A stretch of DNA of 64,000 nt from Pseudomonas viridiflava (GTDB lineage: Bacteria; Pseudomonadota; Gammaproteobacteria; Pseudomonadales; Pseudomonadaceae), in NCBI RefSeq assembly GCF_900573885.1, contig NZ_UPSE01000453.1:434001-498000 (forward strand). The letters run 5' to 3'. This document shows, piece after piece, positions 54,574 through 62,151 of the stretch (the first letter of the stretch is position 1; the number at the start of each line of letters is the position of its first letter). The position numbers and the translations under genes were made by a program. A model generated the notes under the pieces. It saw only the letters and a list, made by a program, of their open reading frames with translations, was not told the origin of the DNA and made no database searches.

Positions 54574-55299
54574 TTATTGCGGGTATTGCTGGTACTGCTG
54601 CTGCGGCGCCTGTTGGTACTGCTGCGGCTGCTGGGCTTGCGGCAGCGGCTTCAGGTTGACCTCGACGCGGCGGTTCTGGGCACGGCCATCCGCAGTGGCG
54701 TTGGTCGCAATCGGCTGATCGGGGCCGTTGCCACGGGTGGACAGCCGCGAGCCGTCGACGCCTTGCGAAGTCAGGTAGTTGGCCACGCTGGCGGCGCGGC
54801 GCTGCGACAGGTCCATGTTGTGCTGACGGCTGCCGGTGCTGTCGGTGTAGCCGACGATTTCAATGGAGTTCTGGTTGTACTGCTTGAACGAGCTGGCGAG
54901 GTTGTTCAGCGGCGTGTAGAAGTTGCTGGCGATATCCGACGAGTCGGTGGCGAAGGTAATATTGCCCGGCATGATCAGTTTGATCTGATCGCCGTCACGC
55001 TGCACCTGCACGCCGGTGCCCTGCATGCTGCGGCGCAGTTCGGCTTCCTGCTTGTCGGCGTAATAGCCATAACCGGCGCCCGCCGCGCCTGCTACGGCGG
55101 CGCCGATCAGCGCGCCTTTGCCGCGGTTATCGTGATTGATCAACGCGCCGGCGGCGGCGCCAGCCAGTGCACCAATGCCGCCATATTTAGCGGTGTTGTT
55201 GGAGCTCGGCTGCTGATTGTCGTAAGGGTTTTGCGAGGCACAGCCAGCCAACAGCGCGACGGCAGTAGCGGCAATGATCAGGCGACTGAAGGTAAACAT
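54574..55299 (-). CDS. OmpA family lipoprotein with glycine zipper (YiaD-like)
   Basis: The 241-residue protein has a lipoprotein signal with LLAG-Cys near residue 20, a glycine-zipper segment (GGIGALAGAAAGALINHDNR, then IGAAVAGAAGAGYGYY) and a C-terminal OmpA peptidoglycan-binding domain (VGYTDSTGSRQHNMDLSQRR, RGNGPDQPIATNATADGRAQ). A Gln/Pro-rich tail ends it (QQPQQYQQAPQQQYQQYPQ). It should link the outer membrane to the cell wall. The ATG at 55299 is set by the signal peptide; the upstream frame to 55395 lacks one. Confidence 0.9.
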   Translation of the reverse strand: MFTFSRLIIAATAVALLAGCASQNPYDNQQPSSNNTAKYGGIGALAGAAAGALINHDNRGKGALIGAAVAGAAGAGYGYYADKQEAELRRSMQGTGVQVQRDGDQIKLIMPGNITFATDSSDIASNFYTPLNNLASSFKQYNQNSIEIVGYTDSTGSRQHNMDLSQRRAASVANYLTSQGVDGSRLSTRGNGPDQPIATNATADGRAQNRRVEVNLKPLPQAQQPQQYQQAPQQQYQQYPQ

Positions 55300-55406
55300 G
55301 GGGGGCGTACTCCTAAAACGCGGTCCACCCCGCTGGGCGGACCACCGTTGGAGCATAAAGTTAGCTGAAAATTCCGTGCCGCCCGGGTGCGCCAAGCGAA
55401 GCGGAG

Positions 55407-56042
55407 TCAGGCGCGAATGTAAGGGTTTTCGCGCATCTCATCGCCCAGGCGCGTATCGGGCCCGTGGCCGGTTACCACGGTGGCGTCTTCGTCCAGCGTA
55501 TACAGCCGCTGTTTGATCGACCGCTCGATCGTCGGGTAATCGCCGCCCCACAAATCGGTACGGCCAATGCCCCGGCGAAACAGCGTATCGCCAGCAATCA
55601 GCAGCTTGGCCTGCGGAAACCAGAAACTCATCGAACCCGGCGTATGACCCGGCGTGTGCAACGCCACCCCGCAACCACACGCCAGCTCCTCATCGTCGCG
55701 CAGCCACTGATCCGGCGCGGGCACGGGCGTGTACGGCACACCAAACATACGGCACTGCATCTCGAGGTTGTCCCACAGAAAGCCGTCTTCCTCATGCAAG
55801 TGCAAAGTGGCGCCGGTTTTCTCCTTCATCTGCCCGGAAGCCAGAAAGTGATCCAGATGGGCGTGCGTATGAATGATGCTCACCACCTTCAACCCGTGGG
55901 CATCCAGACGCGCCATGATCAGATCCGGATTGCCGCCCGGATCGACCACGATGGCCATCTTGGTGACCGGGTCACCGATAATGGTGCAGTTGCACTGCAA
56001 GGGACCGACGGGGAAGGTTTCGCGGATCAGCGTGGTGTTCAT
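55407..56042 (-). CDS. MBL-fold metallo-hydrolase, glyoxalase II-like
   Basis: The 211-residue protein has the metallo-beta-lactamase metal motif IIHTHAHLDHFLA (HxHxDH), further ligands in LHTPGHTPGSMSFWF and LIAGDTLF, and a C-terminal VVTGHGPDTRLGDEM. This is the YcbL-type glyoxalase II-like group of cytoplasmic hydrolases that cleave thioesters such as S-lactoylglutathione. The ATG at 56042 has GGAGAG upstream. It is monocistronic, 107 bases from the OmpA-type gene. Confidence 0.9.
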   Translation of the reverse strand: MNTTLIRETFPVGPLQCNCTIIGDPVTKMAIVVDPGGNPDLIMARLDAHGLKVVSIIHTHAHLDHFLASGQMKEKTGATLHLHEEDGFLWDNLEMQCRMFGVPYTPVPAPDQWLRDDEELACGCGVALHTPGHTPGSMSFWFPQAKLLIAGDTLFRRGIGRTDLWGGDYPTIERSIKQRLYTLDEDATVVTGHGPDTRLGDEMRENPYIRA

Positions 56043-56342
56043 GAACTCTCCTTCGAATAATCCAGAGCATTCTCGGGTTCGGTTCAACGCGCTTCAAGGG
56101 ATTGTTTAACAGATCACCACCGCGTTACCGGATGAAGGACCATTCCTCCAAAACGCACGGCTCCCTTCCGATTCGGCACCCTCCCGAAATGTCCTTCAAA
56201 CAATCCAGCCTCTTCTCTGTTCCCCTTTTTTTGCCTTCAAGCCTTACTACTCCGCGGGTTTAAAAGCCTAAGCGACATAGAAACGAGTAGGTAAAGGATG
56301 ATTAACCTACTTGCCAAATACAACCAAGAAGGTTAATTTGAA
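56043..56342. other. 300-base divergent region between the MBL hydrolase and mqsRA
   Basis: No gene seen. Less GC-rich than the flanks from about 56200 on. It contains the mqsRA promoter and two overlapping inverted repeats at 56287-56310 and 56302-56336. Confidence 0.6.
56287..56336. promoter_or_regulatory. Candidate MqsA operator: overlapping inverted repeats upstream of mqsR
   Basis: GTAGGT (56287-56292) pairs with ACCTAC (56305-56310), and TTAACCT (56302-56308) pairs with AGGTTAA (56330-56336). MqsA in Escherichia coli binds palindromes with AACCT/AGGTT half-sites. The second repeat ends 7 bases before the mqsR start codon, so binding would repress the operon. Confidence 0.6.
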
Positions 56343-56639
56343 ATGGAGAAACGGACTCCCCATTCTTCACTCGCTGAGGTGAAGTCGTTGGTTTCGCAAG
56401 GCAAGGTTCGCACGACTCAGGCGGCTCGAATTGGCGCCAGCGAACTCGGTCTGGAATTGAGTGACGTGTTGGCCGTGGTCATGGCGTTGAAGCGCCATGA
56501 GTTTCGAAAAAGCATGACGACTCATGCGGACCACCGAATCTGGCAAGACGTTTATTGCCCCGATACCTGCATGGGTGCCGTGTACCTGAAACTGACCGTT
56601 ACCGATGATTTGTTGATCGTCTCGTTCAAGGAGTTATGA
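56343..56639 (+). CDS. mqsR: Type II toxin MqsR (mRNA interferase)
   Basis: The 98-residue protein matches MqsR from end to end: MEKRTPHSSLAEVKSLVSQG, VRTTQAARIGASELGLEL, HEFRKSMTTHADHRIWQDVY and the C-terminal VYLKLTVTDDLLIVSFKEL. It has the RelE-like fold with the catalytic region around KSMTTHADH. MqsR cleaves mRNA at GCU/GCA sites during stress and is linked to persistence and biofilms. It precedes its antitoxin gene, the reversed order typical of this system. Confidence 0.96.
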   Translation: MEKRTPHSSLAEVKSLVSQGKVRTTQAARIGASELGLELSDVLAVVMALKRHEFRKSMTTHADHRIWQDVYCPDTCMGAVYLKLTVTDDLLIVSFKEL

Positions 56640-56641
56640 AC

Positions 56642-57043
56642 ATGAAATGTCCCGCTTGCGGCGCTGCGCAACTGGTCCACGACACCCGTGACCTGCCGTA
56701 CACCTACAAAGGCGAAACCACTGTTATTCCAGGCGTTACCGGCGACTTCTGTCCGGCGTGCAACGAGTCCGTACTCGACCTGAACGAGTCGGAACGGGTC
56801 ATGGGCGCCATGCGCCTGTTTTCCCGGCAGATCAACGCGGCCATTGTTGATCCAGCCGTCATTGCGCAGGTTCGGAAAAAACTGTCTCTGGACCAACGCG
56901 AAGCAGCGGAGATTTTCGGCGGCGGCGTGAATGCGTTTTCCCGCTACGAAACCGGCAAAACCAAGCCGCCGCTGGCGCTGGTCAAGCTGTTCAAGCTGCT
57001 GGACTTGCACCCTGAACTGCTCGACGAGATTCGTACTGCTTAA
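56642..57043 (+). CDS. mqsA: Type II antitoxin MqsA
   Basis: The 133-residue protein has an N-terminal zinc domain with two CPxC pairs (Cys3/Cys6 in MKCPACGAAQ and Cys37/Cys40 in DFCPACNES) and a C-terminal HTH-XRE DNA-binding domain (KLSLDQREAAEIFGGGVNAF, SRYETGKTKPPLALVKLFKL). It neutralises MqsR and represses the operon. The ATG at 56642 has AAGGAG 8 bases before it; an ATG at 56636 overlapping the mqsR stop is too close. Its TAA overlaps the TAA of the convergent AraC-type gene. Confidence 0.95.
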   Translation: MKCPACGAAQLVHDTRDLPYTYKGETTVIPGVTGDFCPACNESVLDLNESERVMGAMRLFSRQINAAIVDPAVIAQVRKKLSLDQREAAEIFGGGVNAFSRYETGKTKPPLALVKLFKLLDLHPELLDEIRTA

Positions 57044-58059
57044 CCCTCCCCCCGATAATCACTCGGCAACTTCCCGGTCCACTTTTTGAACGCCCGCCGA
57101 AAATTCGACGCATCGCTAAACCCCAGCAGGTACGCAATTTCATACAACGGCAGTTGCGTGGTGCTGAGGTACTGCAGGGCCAGGCGTTTGCGTACGTCGT
57201 CGAGTACCTGTTGATAACTCGTGCCCATGGCTGACAAATGCCGACGCAAGCTGCGGCCGCTAGTGTGCAGGGCTTTGGCGGCACTGCCCAGGTCGGGGAA
57301 ATCGCCGGGGCGGGCGAGCAGCAGGCGGCGCACGCGGGTGAGCAAGGCGTCCTGAACATCGAGGGTGGCGAGCAGCGCTTCGCATTGTTGCTCGCACATG
57401 TGCACCGTTGCCGGGTTGGCCAGGGCCATCGGGCGTTGCAGGTAGTGTTGAGGAATGCTGATGCGATGGTAGGCCTGGTCGAACTGCACTCGCACCCCGA
57501 ATACCTCGGCGTAACGGGCGGCGTGCGGCGGCGTCGGATAAGCGAAGCCGACTTCGATACCGTGCATTTTTTCGCCCAGGAGGAACTGGGCAATGCTGTG
57601 CAAGCTGCACAACAGGCCTTCGGCCGCGAAGCGACTCAGCGCCCCCAGCGGCATCGCTTCGCTGGCGCGCAGCTCCACACGCTCGAACTCCTCGACCCGC
57701 TCCAGCTCATAGGCCAGCCCCAGTACGCGGTAGTACTTGAGGGCGAACTGAATGGCTTTATCAAGCGTGGCGCTCGACAGCACGGCATAGCCGAGAATGC
57801 CGTGGGTGGATACGTTCAAACGCTGGCCAAGCAACAGCCCCAACGCCGGCTCCTTGCACAAGGTAAGGGCAGCGCTGGCGAGCAGATTGAAATCGATGAA
57901 CGACAGCCGCCCGTTAGGCGACTCCAGCTGTTGCGGCTTTACCCGCGCGGCGTGCAGCAGGTCGTCCCGCGGCACGCCGAGCTCTGTTGCAAGGTCAATC
58001 AAGGCACTGGCGTAAGCGATGGGTACCAGCTCGGCAGCGAAATTCATGGACTGCTTCAT
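57040..58059 (-). CDS. AraC family transcriptional regulator (arabinose-binding-like N-domain)
   Basis: The 339-residue protein has the N-terminal Arabinose_bd/OruR-type domain (LVPIAYASALIDLATELGVP, GLLLGQRLNVSTHGILGYAV) and a C-terminal double helix-turn-helix (SGRSLRRHLSAMGTSYQQVL, then YEIAYLLGFSDASNFRRAFK). Such regulators respond to a small molecule and activate adjacent catabolic genes. It is divergent from a metal-dependent hydrolase gene; a long inverted repeat AAGCTGGC/GCCAGCTT lies between them. Its 3' end overlaps mqsA by four bases. Confidence 0.92.
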   Translation of the reverse strand: MKQSMNFAAELVPIAYASALIDLATELGVPRDDLLHAARVKPQQLESPNGRLSFIDFNLLASAALTLCKEPALGLLLGQRLNVSTHGILGYAVLSSATLDKAIQFALKYYRVLGLAYELERVEEFERVELRASEAMPLGALSRFAAEGLLCSLHSIAQFLLGEKMHGIEVGFAYPTPPHAARYAEVFGVRVQFDQAYHRISIPQHYLQRPMALANPATVHMCEQQCEALLATLDVQDALLTRVRRLLLARPGDFPDLGSAAKALHTSGRSLRRHLSAMGTSYQQVLDDVRKRLALQYLSTTQLPLYEIAYLLGFSDASNFRRAFKKWTGKLPSDYRGEG

Positions 58060-58230
58060 CGTGACTAGACTTCATCATTGTTGTTTTGGGCGCCCGGGCA
58101 ACTGGCCGGAAATGACGCGCGACGCATGGATAGTCCAGCCTTCATAGGGGCAGCACCACTCCTAAAGGTTTGGAAATTCGCCGCAGCCGACACGTTTCCC
58201 CACCTCGCCGTGTTACCTGGAACCCACGGA

Positions 58231-58282
58231 AAGCTGGCCACATATGACTGCTACATTGGCAGCTATCAACCTTTGCCAGCTT
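58231..58282. promoter_or_regulatory. Candidate AraC-type operator in the divergent promoter region
   Basis: A perfect 8-base inverted repeat AAGCTGGC (58231-58238)/GCCAGCTT (58275-58282) encloses a further TTGGCAGC. It lies between the AraC-type gene and the hydrolase it may control. Confidence 0.4.
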
Positions 58283-58337
58283 GTCGGCTGTAGCGATAGT
58301 GACAACCATGGTTAAGCAACGACTCAGGGAGTCAGCA

Positions 58338-59174
58338 ATGGTCAGCACCACGCCCGAAGGTTTGCAAATTCGTCCGCGCCATCTGGATTTCGACTTGCCA
58401 AATCCACTGCCCCGGCATTGGCACAGCGGCGATGCATTCAAGAGCCACTTGTTCGACGCCATGTCGGTGTTATTCCCGGACGGCGAGCGCTTTTTCATTG
58501 ATTCCGTGCGCCAATTTCGCGACCAGATTACCGACCCGGTACTCAAAGAACAGATCCGTGGCTTTATCGGTCAGGAAGGCCACCACAGCCGCGAGCATCT
58601 GGAATACAGCAATCGTCTTCGCGATCTGGGCTACAACATTACGCGCATCGAGAAGCGAGCCCAGGCGCGTATTCGCTACACACAGAAGAAGTTCTCGCCA
58701 CAGCGTCAGCTGGCAGCCACAGCAGCGCTGGAACATATCACCGCCATCATGGCCGATGGTCTGTTGCGCGAGCCGCGTCACCTCGAAGGCGCCCACCCGG
58801 AACTGATTCGCCTGTGGCGCTGGCATGCACTGGAAGAGACCGAGCACAAAGCGGTGGCCTTCGACGTGTACAACCAGGTGTGCGGCAGCCGCAAATTGCT
58901 GCGCAGGGCGATGATGATGGGCACGTTCTTTTTCGTGTTCGACACCTTCCGTGGCATGACCCACATGCTCAAGCAGGACGGCCTGCTGTGGAACTGGCGC
59001 GTGTGGCGCGACGGCATTCAGTGGATGTGGGGCAAGAACGGCGTGTTCCGTCCGCTGATCAAAACCTATCTGGATTTTTTCAGAGACGGCTTTCATCCGT
59101 GGCAGCACGACAACATTGATTTGCTGCACCGCACGCGCGATGAATTTGATGTGCCGGTGGCGCAGACGGCTTGA
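58338..59174 (+). CDS. Metal-dependent hydrolase (PF10118-like, ferritin-type fold)
   Basis: The 278-residue protein matches the predicted metal-dependent hydrolase family: IRPRHLDFDLPNPLPRHWHS, LSVLFPDGERFF-like SVLFPDGERFFIDSVRQF, QEGHHSREHLEYSNRL and HALEETEHKAVAFDVY. Glu and His residues spaced as ExxH in two helices suggest a di-metal site. The function is not characterised; members often sit next to AraC regulators or alpha/beta hydrolases, as here. The ATG at 58338 follows AGGGAG; in-frame ATGs at 58281 and 58308 are less supported. A terminator follows. Confidence 0.87.
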   Translation: MVSTTPEGLQIRPRHLDFDLPNPLPRHWHSGDAFKSHLFDAMSVLFPDGERFFIDSVRQFRDQITDPVLKEQIRGFIGQEGHHSREHLEYSNRLRDLGYNITRIEKRAQARIRYTQKKFSPQRQLAATAALEHITAIMADGLLREPRHLEGAHPELIRLWRWHALEETEHKAVAFDVYNQVCGSRKLLRRAMMMGTFFFVFDTFRGMTHMLKQDGLLWNWRVWRDGIQWMWGKNGVFRPLIKTYLDFFRDGFHPWQHDNIDLLHRTRDEFDVPVAQTA

Positions 59175-59195
59175 GAGGTTGGAAGTTGATATCCG

Positions 59196-59225
59196 AAGGG
59201 GCCCTTACTGGGCCTCTTTATTTTT
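59196..59225 (+). terminator. Intrinsic terminator of the metal-dependent hydrolase gene
   Basis: AAGGGGCCC and GGGCCTCTT pair (one G-T) around TTACT and are followed by TATTTTT. Confidence 0.82.
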
Positions 59226-59255
59226 GGCGGTTTCTTGAGATTGGCGTCGCCTGCT

Positions 59256-59370
59256 GCCCTCACCCCAACCCTCTCCCGTAAACGGGAGAGGGAGTCTGAT
59301 CGGTGTTTGTCGCTGCAACGAGATCTGGCTCCCCTCGCCCGTTTACGGGAGAGGGGCTGGGGGTGAGGGC
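59256..59370. repeat. Inverted pair of CCCTCTCCC/GGGAGAGGG-family repeats
   Basis: The left copy (59256-59292) has CCCTCACCCCAACCCTCTCC and CGTAAACGGGAGAGGG; the right copy (59331-59370) has CCCGTTTACGGGAGAGGGGC and TGGGGGTGAGGGC. The two are near-perfect inverted copies. It lies between convergent genes. Confidence 0.85.
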
Positions 59371-59403
59371 AACCTGCAAACGAGATAGCCGCCGGAACCA
59401 CGC

Positions 59404-60345
59404 TTAACCTTGCAAAAACCGCAGCGCATCCGCCGCGCTCTGCTCGGGAATTTCTTCCATCGGAATATGGCCCACGCCTGGGTAGGTTTTAACCTGAATG
59501 CCGGGCAAATCGCGCTGCCACAACGGCACATGTTTCGGCGAAATCCAGCGGTCACGGTCGCCCCACATCAGCAGCGTCGGCGTGGTGATTTGTGCCACGC
59601 GCGCCGGCGTGCCGTGCAGTTCTTCACGGTTCACTTTCAGCAGCACGCGAAAGATGTCCATCATCGCCCGCCGGTTGCCCGGGCGGCGGCTGAGGTCGTA
59701 GTAACGGTCCACCACGCCCGGCTTGATGCGCCCGGGTTCGCCATACACTTCCTTTATTCCCTGAGCGATCAGCGCGCGCGGCATCCACATCGGCATGGCC
59801 CAGGTGGCGCCAGGCAGTGCGGCGGCGGCGATCATCAGCGGCACCTTGCGCATGTGGTAGCCGGCCGGGTCGATCAGTATCAGTTTCTGCACGCGCTGCG
59901 GCTGCGACAAGGCGAAATTCCAGGCGATATAACCGCCCAGTGAATTGCCGGCAATCACCGCTTTGCTCACACCTAGATGATCAAGCAACAAACCGAACAC
60001 CTTCACCATGCGCTCGGCGTCGTACTGGCCGTCACGCGCGGGGCCGGTCAGCCCAAACCCGGGCACGTCGAACCGGATGATGCGGTACTGGTCGGCGAAC
60101 GCGCTGATCCAGCCGTCCCAGGTATGCAGCGAGGCAACCACGCCGTGAATCAGTACCAGCGCGGGTTTGTCACGCGTTCCTTCGTCGCGGTAGTGAACAT
60201 TGAAGCCATCGAGCTCAACGAATCGGGAGCCGCTGTCAGCGTTGGCGTACCGCGCTTTCAAGCGATCCAGTGGCAAGGCACCAAAGCCCAGACGGGCAAA
60301 ACCCACCGCCAGCGGCGGCGAAAGAGTCAGGCTGGAAGCAGACAT
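59404..60345 (-). CDS. Alpha/beta fold hydrolase
   Basis: The 313-residue protein has the oxyanion-hole motif LVLIHGVVASLHTWDGW, FDVPGFGLTGPA, the nucleophile elbow VIAGNSLGGYIAWN (Ser), the acid region LLMWGDRDRWISP and the His in YPGVGHIPMEEIPEQ. It is a serine hydrolase, cytoplasmic, of unknown substrate. It follows a TetR-type gene after 69 bases on the same strand, so the two may be co-regulated. The genes of this family next to PF10118 proteins in other pseudomonads suggest lipid-related chemistry, which is only inference. Confidence 0.9.
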   Translation of the reverse strand: MSASSLTLSPPLAVGFARLGFGALPLDRLKARYANADSGSRFVELDGFNVHYRDEGTRDKPALVLIHGVVASLHTWDGWISAFADQYRIIRFDVPGFGLTGPARDGQYDAERMVKVFGLLLDHLGVSKAVIAGNSLGGYIAWNFALSQPQRVQKLILIDPAGYHMRKVPLMIAAAALPGATWAMPMWMPRALIAQGIKEVYGEPGRIKPGVVDRYYDLSRRPGNRRAMMDIFRVLLKVNREELHGTPARVAQITTPTLLMWGDRDRWISPKHVPLWQRDLPGIQVKTYPGVGHIPMEEIPEQSAADALRFLQG

Positions 60346-60414
60346 GCGAAAACCTCGACAATCTTGTTATAGGTCGTCGCATCAAAGCATGGCCATTTGC
60401 GCCTCGCGCCCAAC

Positions 60415-61089
60415 CTAGGTTGTGACGGGACACAGCGCGGTGATCAGCAAGTCGCCCAGCACCGTCTTCGCGTGTTCGATTTCTACCCGCGTGGCCGAGC
60501 GCCCGAGTAACTCCAGAGAGCTGGTTTCCAGCGCCCAGATCAGCGCCCGGTAGGTAAGCGGGTCGCGTGGGTTGCCATGCTGCTGGAGGCGCTCGACCAG
60601 CAGCGCGGTCATTTCCACGTGGGCGCGCTGGCGATGCCGGGCCAGCGGCGAGTCAGCCCGCAGCGCTTCTTCCTGCATGAGGCGAATAATCGGCCCAACC
60701 GCCAAGTGATAGTCGAAGAAACAACCGACCATATTGCGCAGCCATTCCTGCGGGCTGCCGGCGCCGCACTGCATGTCGCGAAAACGCGCCAACAGCAGCA
60801 CCACGGCGGTTTGGTAAATGCCTTCGAGCACGTCCATTTTGTTGTCGAAGTATTTGTAGAAGGTGCGGCGCGAGACATTGGCTGCGGCCAGCAGGTCGTT
60901 CACCGTGGTTTCGCTCAAGCCTTTACGTGCGAAAACAGGAATAGCCGTGAGCTGAATGTTGATGCGCTGCAAGTGCCCAACCAACGGCCCGTCGGCCACC
61001 TCGCCTTGCTGGCGCGCCACAGCGCCGTAGCCGCCGAGGTCTTCGAACACCGCCAGCACGGCGCCTTGCACGACCTTTTCCGCTTCCAT
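60415..61089 (-). CDS. TetR family transcriptional regulator
   Basis: The 224-residue protein has a long N-terminal lead, then a TetR helix-turn-helix (KGLSETTVNDLLAAANVSRR, TFYKYFDNKMDVLEGIYQ) and a helical C-terminal ligand domain. The DNA-binding helix begins near residue 55, later than usual for the family; the first 45 residues (MEAEKVVQGAVLAVFEDLGG and on) are an extension. The ATG at 61089 has AGGAG 9 bases upstream. It likely controls the alpha/beta hydrolase gene next downstream. Confidence 0.87.
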   Translation of the reverse strand: MEAEKVVQGAVLAVFEDLGGYGAVARQQGEVADGPLVGHLQRINIQLTAIPVFARKGLSETTVNDLLAAANVSRRTFYKYFDNKMDVLEGIYQTAVVLLLARFRDMQCGAGSPQEWLRNMVGCFFDYHLAVGPIIRLMQEEALRADSPLARHRQRAHVEMTALLVERLQQHGNPRDPLTYRALIWALETSSLELLGRSATRVEIEHAKTVLGDLLITALCPVTT

Positions 61090-61192
61090 CGCGCGCTCTC
61101 CTGAAACCAATCCTCAGCCGGGTGACGGCGTCAGGCGGGCTGGGTACTCTTGCACCCATTCTTATAAGAACCGCTGCCGGAACGTCTTGCCC

Positions 61193-62035
61193 ATGAAGCT
61201 ATCACGCCGCCTGTTCTGGCCGCTGGCCATCCTTTTGCTGGTTTTCGTGCGCCCCGCTCCGGCGGCCGAACTGTTTTATCTCGGCGAGAAAATTCCGGAC
61301 ATCCAGAAACCCTGGACCAGCCGCGACTACCACCAGTTGGTTGCGGCGCTGCAAAAGCTCGACAGCAGCCAGGCCAACGCCCTGCCCCGGCGTAGCGGCG
61401 AGTTCACCGGGCCGATTTACCAGCGCATGGTCAGCGAAGAAAACTTTCGCTCGCAGCTGAATATCTACGCACCGCTAGAGCTGCGGCAGAACGAAGCGCG
61501 CGAGCTGCTGTTCCAGCTTAAAGAGCTGATGCGGCTGTACTTTGACTTCAAGGCCGTGCAGCAACCCTACGGCGCCGAAGCGCTGGGCCTGATGACGTAT
61601 TCGCTGCGCCAGCAAGCGGTACTGTTCACCCTGACCACTGAATTCTGGATGACCTTGTCGCAGCCCGAGCAAAGCAACCCGGTGCGCCTGCAAGGCTTGC
61701 AAGACACCAAAGAGGCGGCCGCCATGCTCACCTCCAGCGCCCTGGATTATCTGGGCCTGACCAAGCAATTCGGCCGTGAGGATCTGGCGCTGTATGCCGC
61801 TGAAATCAGCAAGCAGTTGCCCGAATTGTTCGTGCACCTCAACGCGCAGGTGCGGCCACAGCTGCTGGCACGCATTGGCGAGCTGGCCGAGAAGCACCCC
61901 TACAGCGAAGTGCGCGCCAGCATGAACGACCTGCTGCCGGTGCTGGTGGCGATTCAAACGGATGTGGAAAACCAGTTGGCGATGCCGGCGCCGCAAAAGC
62001 CGGCAGCGAAGAAACTCGACCTGACAGCGCCGTGA
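61193..62035 (+). CDS. Secreted or periplasmic protein of unknown function
   Basis: The 280-residue product has a signal peptide (MKLSRRLFWPLAILLLVFVR, then PAPAAE, cleavage near residue 25). The mature protein is almost all alpha-helical and charged, e.g. YHQLVAALQKLDSSQANALP, ELRQNEARELLFQLKELMRL, LPELFVHLNAQVRPQLLARI, with a Lys/Pro/Ala-rich tail. No known domain was recognised. The ATG at 61193 is preferred to a TTG at 61187. It stands alone, divergent from the TetR gene and convergent with the LuxR-type gene. Confidence 0.78.
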   Translation: MKLSRRLFWPLAILLLVFVRPAPAAELFYLGEKIPDIQKPWTSRDYHQLVAALQKLDSSQANALPRRSGEFTGPIYQRMVSEENFRSQLNIYAPLELRQNEARELLFQLKELMRLYFDFKAVQQPYGAEALGLMTYSLRQQAVLFTLTTEFWMTLSQPEQSNPVRLQGLQDTKEAAAMLTSSALDYLGLTKQFGREDLALYAAEISKQLPELFVHLNAQVRPQLLARIGELAEKHPYSEVRASMNDLLPVLVAIQTDVENQLAMPAPQKPAAKKLDLTAP

Positions 62036-62043
62036 TGGCGGTC

Positions 62044-62127
62044 TGCAGGAGCGACCTTGGTCGCGAACCCTGGAAACGAAGTGTGAGAATTTCGTGTGCA
62101 GGGTTCGCTAGCAAGCTGGCTCCTGCA
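62044..62127. repeat. Inverted pair of REP-like elements (GCAGGAGC...GCTCCTGC type)
   Basis: The left arm (62044-62072) is TGCAGGAGCGACCTTGGTCG then CGAACCCTG; the right arm (62099-62127) is CAGGGTTCGCTAGCAAGCTG then GCTCCTGCA. The arms are imperfectly complementary over 29 bases. It lies between two convergent genes. Confidence 0.75.
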
Positions 62128-62151
62128 AAGAAGAGCCAACGAACAAAGCGT

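Noticed and set aside
54456..54659. Short plus-strand frame with Ala/Gly-rich tail near 54.5 kb
   Set aside because: It is antisense to the Gln/Pro-rich tail and terminator of the OmpA-type gene.
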